From: Curtobacterium sp. MCBA15_008
GTDB lineage: Bacteria; Actinomycetota; Actinomycetes; Actinomycetales; Microbacteriaceae
NCBI RefSeq assembly: GCF_001865065.1
Contig: NZ_MJGN01000045.1
Location: 316,052 to 368,795, forward strand
Direction: 5' to 3'
DNA length: 52,744 nt
In this document: one piece after another, positions 42,584 through 49,791 of the stretch
Layout of the letters: each line of letters begins with the position of its first letter
How positions within the stretch are numbered: position 1 is the stretch's first letter
Position numbers and translations under genes: made by a program
The notes under the pieces: generated by a model
Told to the model about the DNA's origin: nothing
The model's input: only the letters and a program-made list of their open reading frames with translations
The model's database searches: none

Positions 42584-45102
42584 GTCCCGCGTCCCGCAGG
42601 ACGGTCGTCCTGGTGGGTGACCGGCGGCTCGCGCTGACGAACACCGACAAGGTGCTCTACCCGGAGACCGGCACGACCAAGGGCCGCGTCATCGAGTACT
42701 ACGAGCGCGTGGCGCCGTGGATGATCCCGCATGTCAAGGACCGGCCGGTGACCCGGAAGCGGTGGGCGAACGGGGTGGAGGGCAAGGTCTTCTTCGAGAA
42801 GAACCTGCCCGACTCGGCGCCGGACTGGGTCCGCCACCACACCATCCACCACTCGGAGCACGACAACGAGTACCCGATCGTCGACGACCTGCCGACCCTG
42901 GTCTGGATGGCACAGCAGGCGGCGCTCGAGCTGCACGTGCCGCAGTGGCGTTTCGGCCCCCGGGGTGCCCAGCAGAACCCCGATCGGCTGGTGCTCGACC
43001 TCGACCCGGGCGAGGGCGTCGGCCTGCCGGAGTGCGTCGAGGTGGCGGTCGCTGCGCGTGAGGTCCTGCACGGCATGGGCCTCGACCCGTACCCGGTGAC
43101 GTCCGGTTCGAAGGGCATCCACCTCTACGCCGCCCTCGACGGGAAGGCCACCACGGCGCAGGTGTCCGAGGTGGCGCACGAACTCGCGAAGTCACTCGAA
43201 CAGGACCTGCCGGACCTCGTGCTGTCGTCGATGAGCCGGGCCGAGCGGACGGGCAAGGTCTTCGTCGACTGGTCGCAGAACAACGGCAACAAGACGACCA
43301 TCGCCCCGTACTCGCTGCGTGGCCGCGAGCGGCCCACGGTCGCCGCGCCCCGCACCTGGAAGGAGCTCGAGGAACGCGGGCTCGCCCAGCTCACGTTGGA
43401 CGAGGTGCTGGAACGCCTGGAGGCCCGTGGCGACTTCCTGCACCCGGTCGCCTCCGCCTCGTTGGCCGTCGGACGACCGGACCACGGTCACTGGGACAGC
43501 GACCGGACCCAGCGCGCGAACGACGCGGAGCAGCCGGGGCGTGACCGCCTCGCTGCCTACCGTGCGAAGCGCGACGCCTCGAAGACGCCGGAGCCCGTTC
43601 CCGAGGACGCGCCGACGGTCCGGAAGGACGGCACCCCGACGTTCGTCATCCAGGAGCACCACGCGACGCGGGACCACTACGACTTCCGGTTGGAGCACGA
43701 GGGCGTACTCGTCAGCTGGGCGCTGCCGAAGGGCGAACCGAGCGACCCGGGCAAGAACCACCTGGCGGTGCAGACCGAGGACCACCCGCTCGAGTACGGC
43801 GCGTTCGAGGGCACGATCCCGAAGGACGAGTACGGCGGCGGCACGGTCACGATCTGGGACGACGGCACGTACGAGCTCGAGAAGTGGCGTGAGGGCGAAG
43901 AAGTCATCGTCACGCTGCACGGCCGGACCGGAGGCGCTCGCCGTCTGGCGCTCCTGCACACCCGCGGTCGTGGCCGGGGTCGCGAGGGCGACGAGAAGAA
44001 CTGGCTCATCCACCGCACCAAGGACCAGCCGGACCGCCTGGCGGAGGGCGGCGACGGGTCGGGGGCGAGCCGTGCCTCCAGTCCGTCGACCGCACCACGT
44101 GACGCCCAGCACCGCATCGACGGTGCCGCGGCCTCGGACACCGCGCCCGCGGACCGCCGGACCATGCAGGCGTCCCTGGCCAAGGGCGAGCCCGCGCTGG
44201 ACCCCGCGGCCTGGGCGTTCGAGATGAAGTGGGACGGCATCCGCGCCCTCTGCACCGTGTGTGACGGCTCGGTGACCCTGCGCAGCCGCAACGACAACGA
44301 CCTCACCGACCAGTACCCGGAGCTTCAGGAACTCGGCGAGCGCGCGGGCGTCGACGGCGTCTTCGACGGCGAGATCGTGGCGCTCGACGACCACGGCCGG
44401 CCGTCGTTCCAGCTGCTGCAGAACCGGATGGGGCTGACGAAGCGGCGCGAGGTCGAGGCGGCTCGTGCGCAGACGCCGGTCCGACTCCTGCTCTTCGACG
44501 TGCTCGAGGCCGACGGCCACGAGCTCACGCGGCTCGGCTACGACGCACGGCGGCAGGCGCTCGAGACGGTCGTCGACCCCGGGGGCGCGATCGACGTGCC
44601 CGCCGCGTACCAGGGCGACCTGGCGCGGGCGATGGCGGACTCGAAGGAGCAGGGACTCGAGGGCGTGGTCGCGAAGAAGCGGTCGTCGAAGTACGCCGAG
44701 GGGCGACGCTCCGAGGCCTGGCTGAAGCTCAAGCACCACGCCACGCAAGAGGTCGTGGTGGGCGGCTGGAAACCCGGCAGCGGTCGTCGCGCGGGTGGCG
44801 TCGGCTCCCTGCTGCTCGGGGTGCCGGGGCCGGACGGGCTCGAGTACATCGGCAAGGTGGGGACCGGGTTCCGCGACCGTGACCTCGACGAGATCGGTGC
44901 GGTGCTCGGTGCGCTGGAACGGAAGACCTCCCCGTTCGTCGACGTCCCCCGTCCCGACGCCCGTGACGCGCACTGGGTGACACCGAAGCGCGTCGGTGAG
45001 GTCGAGTTCGCCGAGTGGACCTCCGACGGCCGGCTGCGGCAACCGTCGTGGCGCGGCTGGCGCGTCGACAAGGACCCGTCGGACGTCGTCCGCGAGACCT
45101 GA
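42580..45102 (+). CDS. ligD: Multifunctional ATP-dependent DNA ligase LigD (polymerase-phosphoesterase-ligase)
   Basis: The 840-residue protein has, in order, a primase-type polymerase domain (about 10-300; catalytic Asp140 and Asp142 in LDLDPG), a 3'-phosphoesterase (about 345-480; H360, H361, H366, D368 in HHATRDHYDFRL) and an ATP ligase (about 530-835; nucleophile Lys550 in KWDG; ends WRGWRVDKDPSDV). The POL-PE-LIG order is the mycobacterial one. With Ku it repairs double-strand breaks. A linker at about 490-520 contains a half copy of the dispersed element. The GTG start overlaps the SDR stop codon. Confidence 0.96.
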   Translation: MSPASRRTVVLVGDRRLALTNTDKVLYPETGTTKGRVIEYYERVAPWMIPHVKDRPVTRKRWANGVEGKVFFEKNLPDSAPDWVRHHTIHHSEHDNEYPIVDDLPTLVWMAQQAALELHVPQWRFGPRGAQQNPDRLVLDLDPGEGVGLPECVEVAVAAREVLHGMGLDPYPVTSGSKGIHLYAALDGKATTAQVSEVAHELAKSLEQDLPDLVLSSMSRAERTGKVFVDWSQNNGNKTTIAPYSLRGRERPTVAAPRTWKELEERGLAQLTLDEVLERLEARGDFLHPVASASLAVGRPDHGHWDSDRTQRANDAEQPGRDRLAAYRAKRDASKTPEPVPEDAPTVRKDGTPTFVIQEHHATRDHYDFRLEHEGVLVSWALPKGEPSDPGKNHLAVQTEDHPLEYGAFEGTIPKDEYGGGTVTIWDDGTYELEKWREGEEVIVTLHGRTGGARRLALLHTRGRGRGREGDEKNWLIHRTKDQPDRLAEGGDGSGASRASSPSTAPRDAQHRIDGAAASDTAPADRRTMQASLAKGEPALDPAAWAFEMKWDGIRALCTVCDGSVTLRSRNDNDLTDQYPELQELGERAGVDGVFDGEIVALDDHGRPSFQLLQNRMGLTKRREVEAARAQTPVRLLLFDVLEADGHELTRLGYDARRQALETVVDPGGAIDVPAAYQGDLARAMADSKEQGLEGVVAKKRSSKYAEGRRSEAWLKLKHHATQEVVVGGWKPGSGRRAGGVGSLLLGVPGPDGLEYIGKVGTGFRDRDLDEIGAVLGALERKTSPFVDVPRPDARDAHWVTPKRVGEVEFAEWTSDGRLRQPSWRGWRVDKDPSDVVRET
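44072..44084. repeat. Half copy of repeat family A inside LigD linker
   Basis: GTGCCTCCAGTCC lies in the linker between phosphoesterase and ligase domains, encoding part of RASSPS. The T variant matches the arm of the hairpin at 13039 (CCTCCAGTCC). Confidence 0.45.
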
Positions 45103-45140
45103 GCATGCGTCCGCATCGGGTCCGCCGCGGGCGAACTTCC

Positions 45141-45169
45141 GTCCCCCGTTCCGGCACGGTCCGGGGGAC
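45141..45169. terminator. Hairpin behind ligD
   Basis: GTCCCCCG (45141-45148) pairs with CGGGGGAC (45162-45169); the 13-base loop holds a small CCG/CGG stem. It begins 38 bases after the ligD stop codon. Confidence 0.6.
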
Positions 45170-45237
45170 GATTCCGCGCCGCCCGCCCGCCATTCCGCCA
45201 CGGCCTGTTACGTTCGCCGGGACGAAAGGGCGTGAGC

Positions 45238-45438
45238 ATGAGTGCGAGCAAGTACCTGCCCCCGTTCACCACGGAGGAGCGCGGCACGATCGCTGCGGAT
45301 CGATCGGTGCAGGTGCCGGTCGACCCGCGAGAGGTGCTGCCCGAGTCCGAGGTCACCTACGCGGACTTCCTCGGTGACGAGGTCGACGAGGTCGACGAGG
45401 TCGACGAGATCGACAAGGTCGACGGGGTCAACCAGTAG
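45238..45438 (+). CDS. Small acidic protein with tandem DEV repeats
   Basis: A 66-residue protein with N-terminal SASKYLPPFTTEERGTIAA, then DPREVLPESEVTYADFLGDEV and a run of DEV/DEI/DKV triplets from a 9-base DNA repeat. It is strongly acidic and likely disordered. GTG at 45232 with GAAAGG upstream is an alternative start. No family recognised. A hairpin follows at 45449. Confidence 0.65.
   Translation: MSASKYLPPFTTEERGTIAADRSVQVPVDPREVLPESEVTYADFLGDEVDEVDEVDEIDKVDGVNQ
45376..45429 (+). repeat. Six tandem 9-base units (GACGAGGTC)
   Basis: Units at 45376, 45385, 45394, 45403, 45412 and 45421; the first three are identical, the last three vary by one or two bases. Multiples of three keep the frame, so copy number can vary without frameshift. 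Confidence 0.85.
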
Positions 45439-45448
45439 GAGAAGACGA

Positions 45449-45477
45449 CCCGTGCGCCGGATCAGGGAACGCACGGG
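45449..45477. terminator. Hairpin behind the acidic protein gene
   Basis: CCCGTGCG (45449-45456) pairs with CGCACGGG (45470-45477), loop of 13, starting 10 bases after the stop codon. A second stem CCGGTC/GACCGG follows at 45498-45519. The remaining bases up to 45647 hold no gene. Confidence 0.6.
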
Positions 45478-45647
45478 CCGCCGTCGGAGCGCCGCGACCG
45501 GTCGTTCAGGGATGACCGGCCGCGACGCGCTCTGCGCCAGCAGCGAGCAGCGCTCCTGGCAGGCACGTACAGAAGACGAGGCGAACGACCGGTTCGTCAC
45601 GTCCGGACCCGGAAAAACATCGCCGGGCTGACCCTGAGGAGCAGACC

Positions 45648-46205
45648 CTGAGCGACGCTGACGCCCTGGCGTCCCTGTCGGACGCCTCCCTCGTCGAACG
45701 CTGCGCCGACGGTGACACGGTCGCGTTCGGCGTGCTCATCCGCCGGTACGGTCCGCACATGCGGGCCTACGCCGCCCGCATCCTCGGCCACGGGGACGGC
45801 GAGGCGGACGACGCGGTGCAGGAAGCGGCGTTGCAGGCCTGGCAGCGCATCGACCGGGTCGACGACCCCGACCGGGTGCGCAACTGGTTGTTCCGGATCG
45901 CGGCCAACAAGGCGCTCGACCGTCTCCGACGTCGTCACCCCCACCTCGACCTGGAGGCGGTGGTCGAGTCCTCCGACGACCGTCCGGTCGACGAGGTGGT
46001 CGAGACACGGCTCCAGGTCCAGGAACTCGCGCGTATCGTGCAGGCTCTCCCCGATGCGCCGCGTGCGGTGTGGGTGATGCGGGAGATCGGTGGGGCCTCG
46101 TACGCCGAGATCGCCGAGGCGACGGGGATGCCGCAGGCCACGGTGCGTGGGGTCCTCGCACGGGCACGTCGACGGGTGCTCGAGCAGATGGAGGGGTGGC
46201 GATGA
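45648..46205 (+). CDS. RNA polymerase sigma factor, ECF subfamily, with CTG start
   Basis: A 185-residue ECF sigma: region 2 from LSDASLVERCADGDTVAFGVLIRRYGPHMRAYAARILG to RNWLFRIAANKALDRLRRR, region 4 LPDAPRAVWVMREIGGASYAEIAEATGMPQATVRGVLARARRRV. The conserved N-terminus lies upstream of the first GTG (45732), and the only start signal there is CTG at 45648 with GAGGAG (45636-45641) 6 bases before it. Its stop overlaps the next ATG (ATGA). First gene of a three-gene operon. Confidence 0.87.
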   Translation: MSDADALASLSDASLVERCADGDTVAFGVLIRRYGPHMRAYAARILGHGDGEADDAVQEAALQAWQRIDRVDDPDRVRNWLFRIAANKALDRLRRRHPHLDLEAVVESSDDRPVDEVVETRLQVQELARIVQALPDAPRAVWVMREIGGASYAEIAEATGMPQATVRGVLARARRRVLEQMEGWR

Positions 46206-46762
46206 CCGACGACGAACGCTTCGGCGCCTTCACCCTCGAGGAGCTCTCCGACTACCTCGACTCCGGGCGGGATCCGGTGCGACCGGAGATCGACCGCGAC
46301 CCGGAAGCACTCGCCGCACTCGGACGACTCGAGTCACTGCGGACCGCCTCGCGCGACCTGCTCGATGCCGACGTGTCCGGTGCGGACGACTCCTGGATCG
46401 CCGGTGTCCTCATCTCGATCCGGACGACGGCACACGCCGGCCGGGACATCCCGGTGCCCGACGACGACCCGGCCTCGACGCTCGTCGTCACCGAGGGAGC
46501 GTTGCGCGGACTCGTGCGGGCACTCGGCGACGACGTCCCCGGCCTGGTCGTCCGCCGGACGCGTTTCACCGGTGACGTCACCGTGCCCGGGGGCGCAGTC
46601 GACGTCGAGGTCACCGTCGCGGTGACGGCCGACGGACCCGTCCACGACCGGACGGAAGCGTTGCACGTCGCGGTCGCCACCGCCCTCGAGGCGCACGCGC
46701 CGTTCGCCGTGCGGACGGTCGTGGTGCGCGTCGCCGACCTCATCGACCCAGGAGCCGCATGA
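46202..46762 (+). CDS. Asp23/Gls24-like protein with N-terminal extension, possible anti-sigma
   Basis: A 186-residue protein: N-terminal helical part (FTLEELSDYLDSGRDPVRPEIDRDPEALAALGRL) that looks like a sigma-binding segment, then an Asp23-like alpha/beta domain (LVVTEGALRGLVRALGDDVPGL; VDVEVTVAVTADGPVHDRTEALHVAVATALEAHAPF; TVVVRVADL). No zinc motif. Tight ATGA coupling to the sigma gene suggests joint action, but an anti-sigma role is inference. Confidence 0.7.
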   Translation: MTDDERFGAFTLEELSDYLDSGRDPVRPEIDRDPEALAALGRLESLRTASRDLLDADVSGADDSWIAGVLISIRTTAHAGRDIPVPDDDPASTLVVTEGALRGLVRALGDDVPGLVVRRTRFTGDVTVPGGAVDVEVTVAVTADGPVHDRTEALHVAVATALEAHAPFAVRTVVVRVADLIDPGAA

Positions 46763-47088
46763 CCACCGACACCCGGACGCTCTCCCGCCGCCTGACCGAG
46801 GTGGCGCTCGCCGTGCCGGGCGTCCGGTCCGTGTTGCCGCCCGGCCCGAAGCTCGCCACGCTCGTGCGGGACGTCCGGACGGCGCTCGACCTGCCGCGCG
46901 ACGGCGGCGCGGTGCTCGTGCAGGACCTGCCGGAGGGCGCACGTGTCCGGGTGGTCGTGACCTCGGACCGAGCCGTCCCGACGGTGGCGCTCGTGCGCAG
47001 GGTGCGTGACGCGGTCGTGCAGGGCGCGGTGGAGGCCCTGGGTCAGCGGCCTGCGGACGTCACGGTGCGGGTCGTCGAGATCGACTGA
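46759..47088 (+). CDS. Small Asp23-like/unknown protein of the sigma operon
   Basis: A 109-residue protein: LTEVALAVPGVRSVLPPG, then VLVQDLPEGARVRVVVTSDRAVPTVALVRRVRDAVVQGAVEALG and ADVTVRVVEID, a pattern like a shortened Asp23 domain. The ATG overlaps the upstream stop codon. Ends 25 bases from a convergent small gene. Confidence 0.65.
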   Translation: MTTDTRTLSRRLTEVALAVPGVRSVLPPGPKLATLVRDVRTALDLPRDGGAVLVQDLPEGARVRVVVTSDRAVPTVALVRRVRDAVVQGAVEALGQRPADVTVRVVEID

Positions 47089-47113
47089 GGCGAACGCGGC
47101 GGGTGACTGCCGC

Positions 47114-47290
47114 TCAGGCGGCGGGCGCGGGCCCGTCCGTCGGCTCGGCGTCGTCGGCGACCGGGAGGTCCTCCGCGATGAGTTCGTCCTCCTCCGGCTC
47201 CGTCACCTCGGCCGCGGCTGCCTTCGCCTCGTCGATGGACTCCTGCGAGCGGCGGAGGAGGTCGTCGTCGTGTGCTGCGTGGTCCGTCAT
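47114..47290 (-). CDS. Small acidic hypothetical protein (58 aa)
   Basis: A highly acidic, probably helical then disordered protein (RRSQESIDEAKAAAAEVTEPEEDELIAEDL). No family recognised. TAACCT lies 7 bases before the ATG, the window's leaderless pattern, which is the best support that it is real. Confidence 0.6.
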   Translation of the reverse strand: MTDHAAHDDDLLRRSQESIDEAKAAAAEVTEPEEDELIAEDLPVADDAEPTDGPAPAA

Positions 47291-47300
47291 GCGGCCGAGG

Positions 47301-48284
47301 TTACGCGGGCGTGCCTGTGTCGGCATCCCGTCGGTGGATGCGACGCAGGCCGTGGTGACGAGCATCCGGGGCGTTCGCCGACGGCTCGAAGTCGACGGCC
47401 GAGGTCGGCGCGGGGGTGGTCGGCATCGCCGGGGCCGCCGGGGCGCCGTACGCATCGGCGGCGTCGAGCACGGCACGGGTCGCGGCGGCCGCGGTGCGCA
47501 GCGCGTCCTCGAGCGCCATCGCCCGGTGTGCTGCCGTCCGGACCTCGACACCCCACGGTTCGTCGTACCCGAGGTCACGGACGGTGCGGATGAAGCCCGG
47601 CAGGTCCCACGCCCCGGCCCCCGGTAGGTAGCGGGCCGCTCGGGACTCCTCGGACAGGGTCATGCCCGCCGGGGTGTGCAGCAGCCCGTCGCTGAGCTCC
47701 ACCGCCGCGAGCGTGGTCGACGCCACGCCCTGCTGGATCGACGCGAGCGTGGACCCACCCCGGAGGGCGTGCATGGCGTCGACCAGCAGTCCGCCGTTCG
47801 GGTGCCCGGCCGCCGCGACGAACCGGGAGGCGCGCTCGACCGTCGGCAGGTTGGACCAGGGCTCCGGCTCGAGGACCAGCTGGGCGCCGACCTTGGCGGC
47901 CTGTCCAGCGAGGTCCACCCAGTCGTCGACCATGGCGGCCGGTGAGATCCCGGGGAGCGTCGTGTCGGCCCGCGCGACGACCTGCCACGCGCCGAGCATC
48001 GCGGCGGCCTCGAGTACGACGCCACGGTCGGCTTCCTGATCGGGCGTCCGGTTCGAGCACGTCCACCAGCGTTCGAGCGGTCCGAGCTGCACCCAGACGA
48101 TGCCGGCCCCGTCGAGCACCCGGCGGAGTGCGGCGAAGCCGATGGTCGCCCGGACCTCGTGGAGGTCACCGAGCGAGATCGACAGCCCTGCGAAGCCGGC
48201 GGCCCCGACGGCGCGGATGCGCTCGTGAATCGGTCCGGTGCCGGCCCACGTCCAAGACGTCGCGAGCAGGTCGTGTTCCTGCAC
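47301..48284 (-). CDS. Sugar phosphate isomerase/epimerase family protein (AP endonuclease 2 fold)
   Basis: A 327-residue TIM barrel: LATSWTWAGTGPIHERIRAVGAAGFAGLSI, LVLEPEPWSNLPTVE (metal Glu) and LLVDAMHALRGG, WGVEVRT. Such proteins isomerise sugars or inosose. The C-terminal 45 residues are Ala/Pro/Arg-rich and not part of the barrel. GTG at 48284 is chosen because GGAGGT lies 5 bases before it. Confidence 0.85.
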   Translation of the reverse strand: MQEHDLLATSWTWAGTGPIHERIRAVGAAGFAGLSISLGDLHEVRATIGFAALRRVLDGAGIVWVQLGPLERWWTCSNRTPDQEADRGVVLEAAAMLGAWQVVARADTTLPGISPAAMVDDWVDLAGQAAKVGAQLVLEPEPWSNLPTVERASRFVAAAGHPNGGLLVDAMHALRGGSTLASIQQGVASTTLAAVELSDGLLHTPAGMTLSEESRAARYLPGAGAWDLPGFIRTVRDLGYDEPWGVEVRTAAHRAMALEDALRTAAAATRAVLDAADAYGAPAAPAMPTTPAPTSAVDFEPSANAPDARHHGLRRIHRRDADTGTPA

Positions 48285-48442
48285 GGCACACCTCCGTTGT
48301 CCGGACACGCCCTGCGCCCCGTCGCGCCCGGTGTGCCCCGTCGTGTCCGACGCCGCGGTACCCCCAGCGACGTCGAGACATTGCTACGCGCTGCGCCTGC
48401 GAGCGCTCCCAGCACCGGGACACACCCGTGAAACGCGACCGG

Positions 48443-49126
48443 TCAGACGATGCGCGTCCGGACCGAGCCCACGCCCGCGATTGAGCCGTCGAGGACGTCG
48501 CCGCGCTCGAGGACCCCGACCCCCTCGGGCGTGCCCGTCATCAGGAGGTCGCCCGGAGCGAGCGCCACGAACCGGGACAGCTCGGCGATCGTCTCGGCCA
48601 CGGACCAGATCTGGTCGGACAGGTCGCCGAACTGTCGGAGCTCCCCGTTCACCCGGAGCTCGATCGCCCCGGCGGTCGGGTCCACGTCGGCCGCCGGCAC
48701 GACCACGCCGACGGGGGCGGAGGCGTCGAACCCCTTCGCGGTGTCCCACGGTCGGCCGAGCCGCTTCGCCTCGGCCTGCAGGTCGCGGCGGGTCAGGTCG
48801 ATGCCGACGGCGTAGCCCCACACGTGCGCGAGGGCGTCGTCCACGGTGATCTCGCTGCCGCCGGTCCCGATCGCGACGACGAGCTCGACCTCGTGCTCGA
48901 GCCGCTCGGTCATCGTCGGGTACGGGGTGTCGGCGTCGTCCGGCACCACGGCGTCGGCTGGCTTGGTGAAGAAGAACGGGGGTTCGCGGTCCGGGTCGTG
49001 GCCCATCTCTCGCGCGTGCGCGGTGTAGTTCCGACCGACGCAGAACACCCGGCGGACGGGGAACCGCCCGCCGGTCGAGGTCGGGATGGTCGGGAGGGTC
49101 GGTGCCGGGAGCACGAGGTCGGTCAC
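48443..49126 (-). CDS. Fumarylacetoacetate hydrolase family protein
   Basis: A 227-residue FAH-fold protein with VFCVGRNYTAHAREMG, FFFTKPADAV, metal site HEVELVVAIG (Glu-x-Glu), and LLMTGTPEGVG. It is of the short YcgM type that cleaves acylpyruvates or similar diketo acids. CACGCT lies 6 bases before the GTG. The 158 bases between it and the isomerase hold nothing I recognise. Confidence 0.92.
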   Translation of the reverse strand: MTDLVLPAPTLPTIPTSTGGRFPVRRVFCVGRNYTAHAREMGHDPDREPPFFFTKPADAVVPDDADTPYPTMTERLEHEVELVVAIGTGGSEITVDDALAHVWGYAVGIDLTRRDLQAEAKRLGRPWDTAKGFDASAPVGVVVPAADVDPTAGAIELRVNGELRQFGDLSDQIWSVAETIAELSRFVALAPGDLLMTGTPEGVGVLERGDVLDGSIAGVGSVRTRIV

Positions 49127-49150
49127 CCGTCCAGCGTGCCACGACCCCCG

Positions 49151-49363
49151 TCAGTCCGCGAAGGAAGCCTCTTCTCGTAGCTTCCGCGCGCGGGCCCGCT
49201 CCTGCCGTTCACGCCACTCGATCCGCATCTGCGCGAGTTCTTCCTCCGCACCCTGGGCGCGGAGGATCGGCCCGTAGTGCGCGCTGGCGAGCAACCGTGC
49301 GGTGGTGAGTTCGCGGAGGTCGAGTCGCCGTTTGAACTCCTGGTCACCCATCTTCGAGATCAT
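49151..49363 (-). CDS. Hypothetical protein (70 aa), charged helical
   Basis: A short protein: N-terminal MISKMGDQEFKRRLDLREL and a long charged helix (AEEELAQMRIEWRERQERARARKLREEA). Likely coiled. Its start lies inside the end of the upstream gene (overlap of 20 bases), so the pair is cotranscribed. No family recognised. Confidence 0.6.
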   Translation of the reverse strand: MISKMGDQEFKRRLDLRELTTARLLASAHYGPILRAQGAEEELAQMRIEWRERQERARARKLREEASFAD

Positions 49364-49700
49364 CGCCGTTCCCTTCGTTCGTCTTTTCGCCCGGTACCTG
49401 CTGCGCGGAGAGCCGCTCGAGCGCGTGGAACATCCACGTGTCGTCCTCGGTCGTCCACGTACGGGTCACGAGGGCAGCAGCCATCACGGACGCGGCGGCG
49501 CGACCCGAGTCGTCGTCCGCCGTCGCACGGTCGGCGACCCACGACCAACGCTGCCACCACATGTCCCGGTGCCCCAAGAACTCTGTATTCCGCCGTGCAG
49601 CGCGCCCCTCGCGCACCGTGACGACCAGCGCCGCGACCGCGCCGCACGCCCCGATCGCCGAGATGACTGCGCCGGTCACCGCGGCCCATGTTCCGTCCAT
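49344..49700 (-). CDS. Small hypothetical membrane protein (118 aa)
   Basis: One membrane segment near the N-terminus (WAAVTGAVISAIGACGAVAALVVTV), then a cytoplasmic part with GHRDMWWQRWSWVADRA. CAGGGT lies 6 bases before the ATG. It overlaps the next gene by 20 bases. No family recognised. Confidence 0.65.
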   Translation of the reverse strand: MDGTWAAVTGAVISAIGACGAVAALVVTVREGRAARRNTEFLGHRDMWWQRWSWVADRATADDDSGRAAASVMAAALVTRTWTTEDDTWMFHALERLSAQQVPGEKTNEGNGDDLEDG

Positions 49701-49749
49701 CCCGCCACCCTGACGCAGCAGGACCGGCCACGCGACGAGCGTGACCGGT

Positions 49750-49777
49750 CCTGTGGAGGGCGCCCCGCGCCTCCAGG
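49750..49777. terminator. Hairpin (repeat family A) behind the phosphoketolase gene
   Basis: CCTG-GGAGG-GCG (49750-49762, one bulged T) pairs with CGCGCCTCCAGG (49766-49777). It lies 14 bases after the phosphoketolase stop codon, in the gap before the small membrane gene. Confidence 0.55.
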
Positions 49778-49791
49778 CTGTGGAGGAGGAC

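Noticed and set aside
43418..43440. Further family A-like match in LigD coding sequence
   Set aside because: CTGGAGGCCCGTGGCG is read as LEARG in a conserved helix and is explained by favoured codons.
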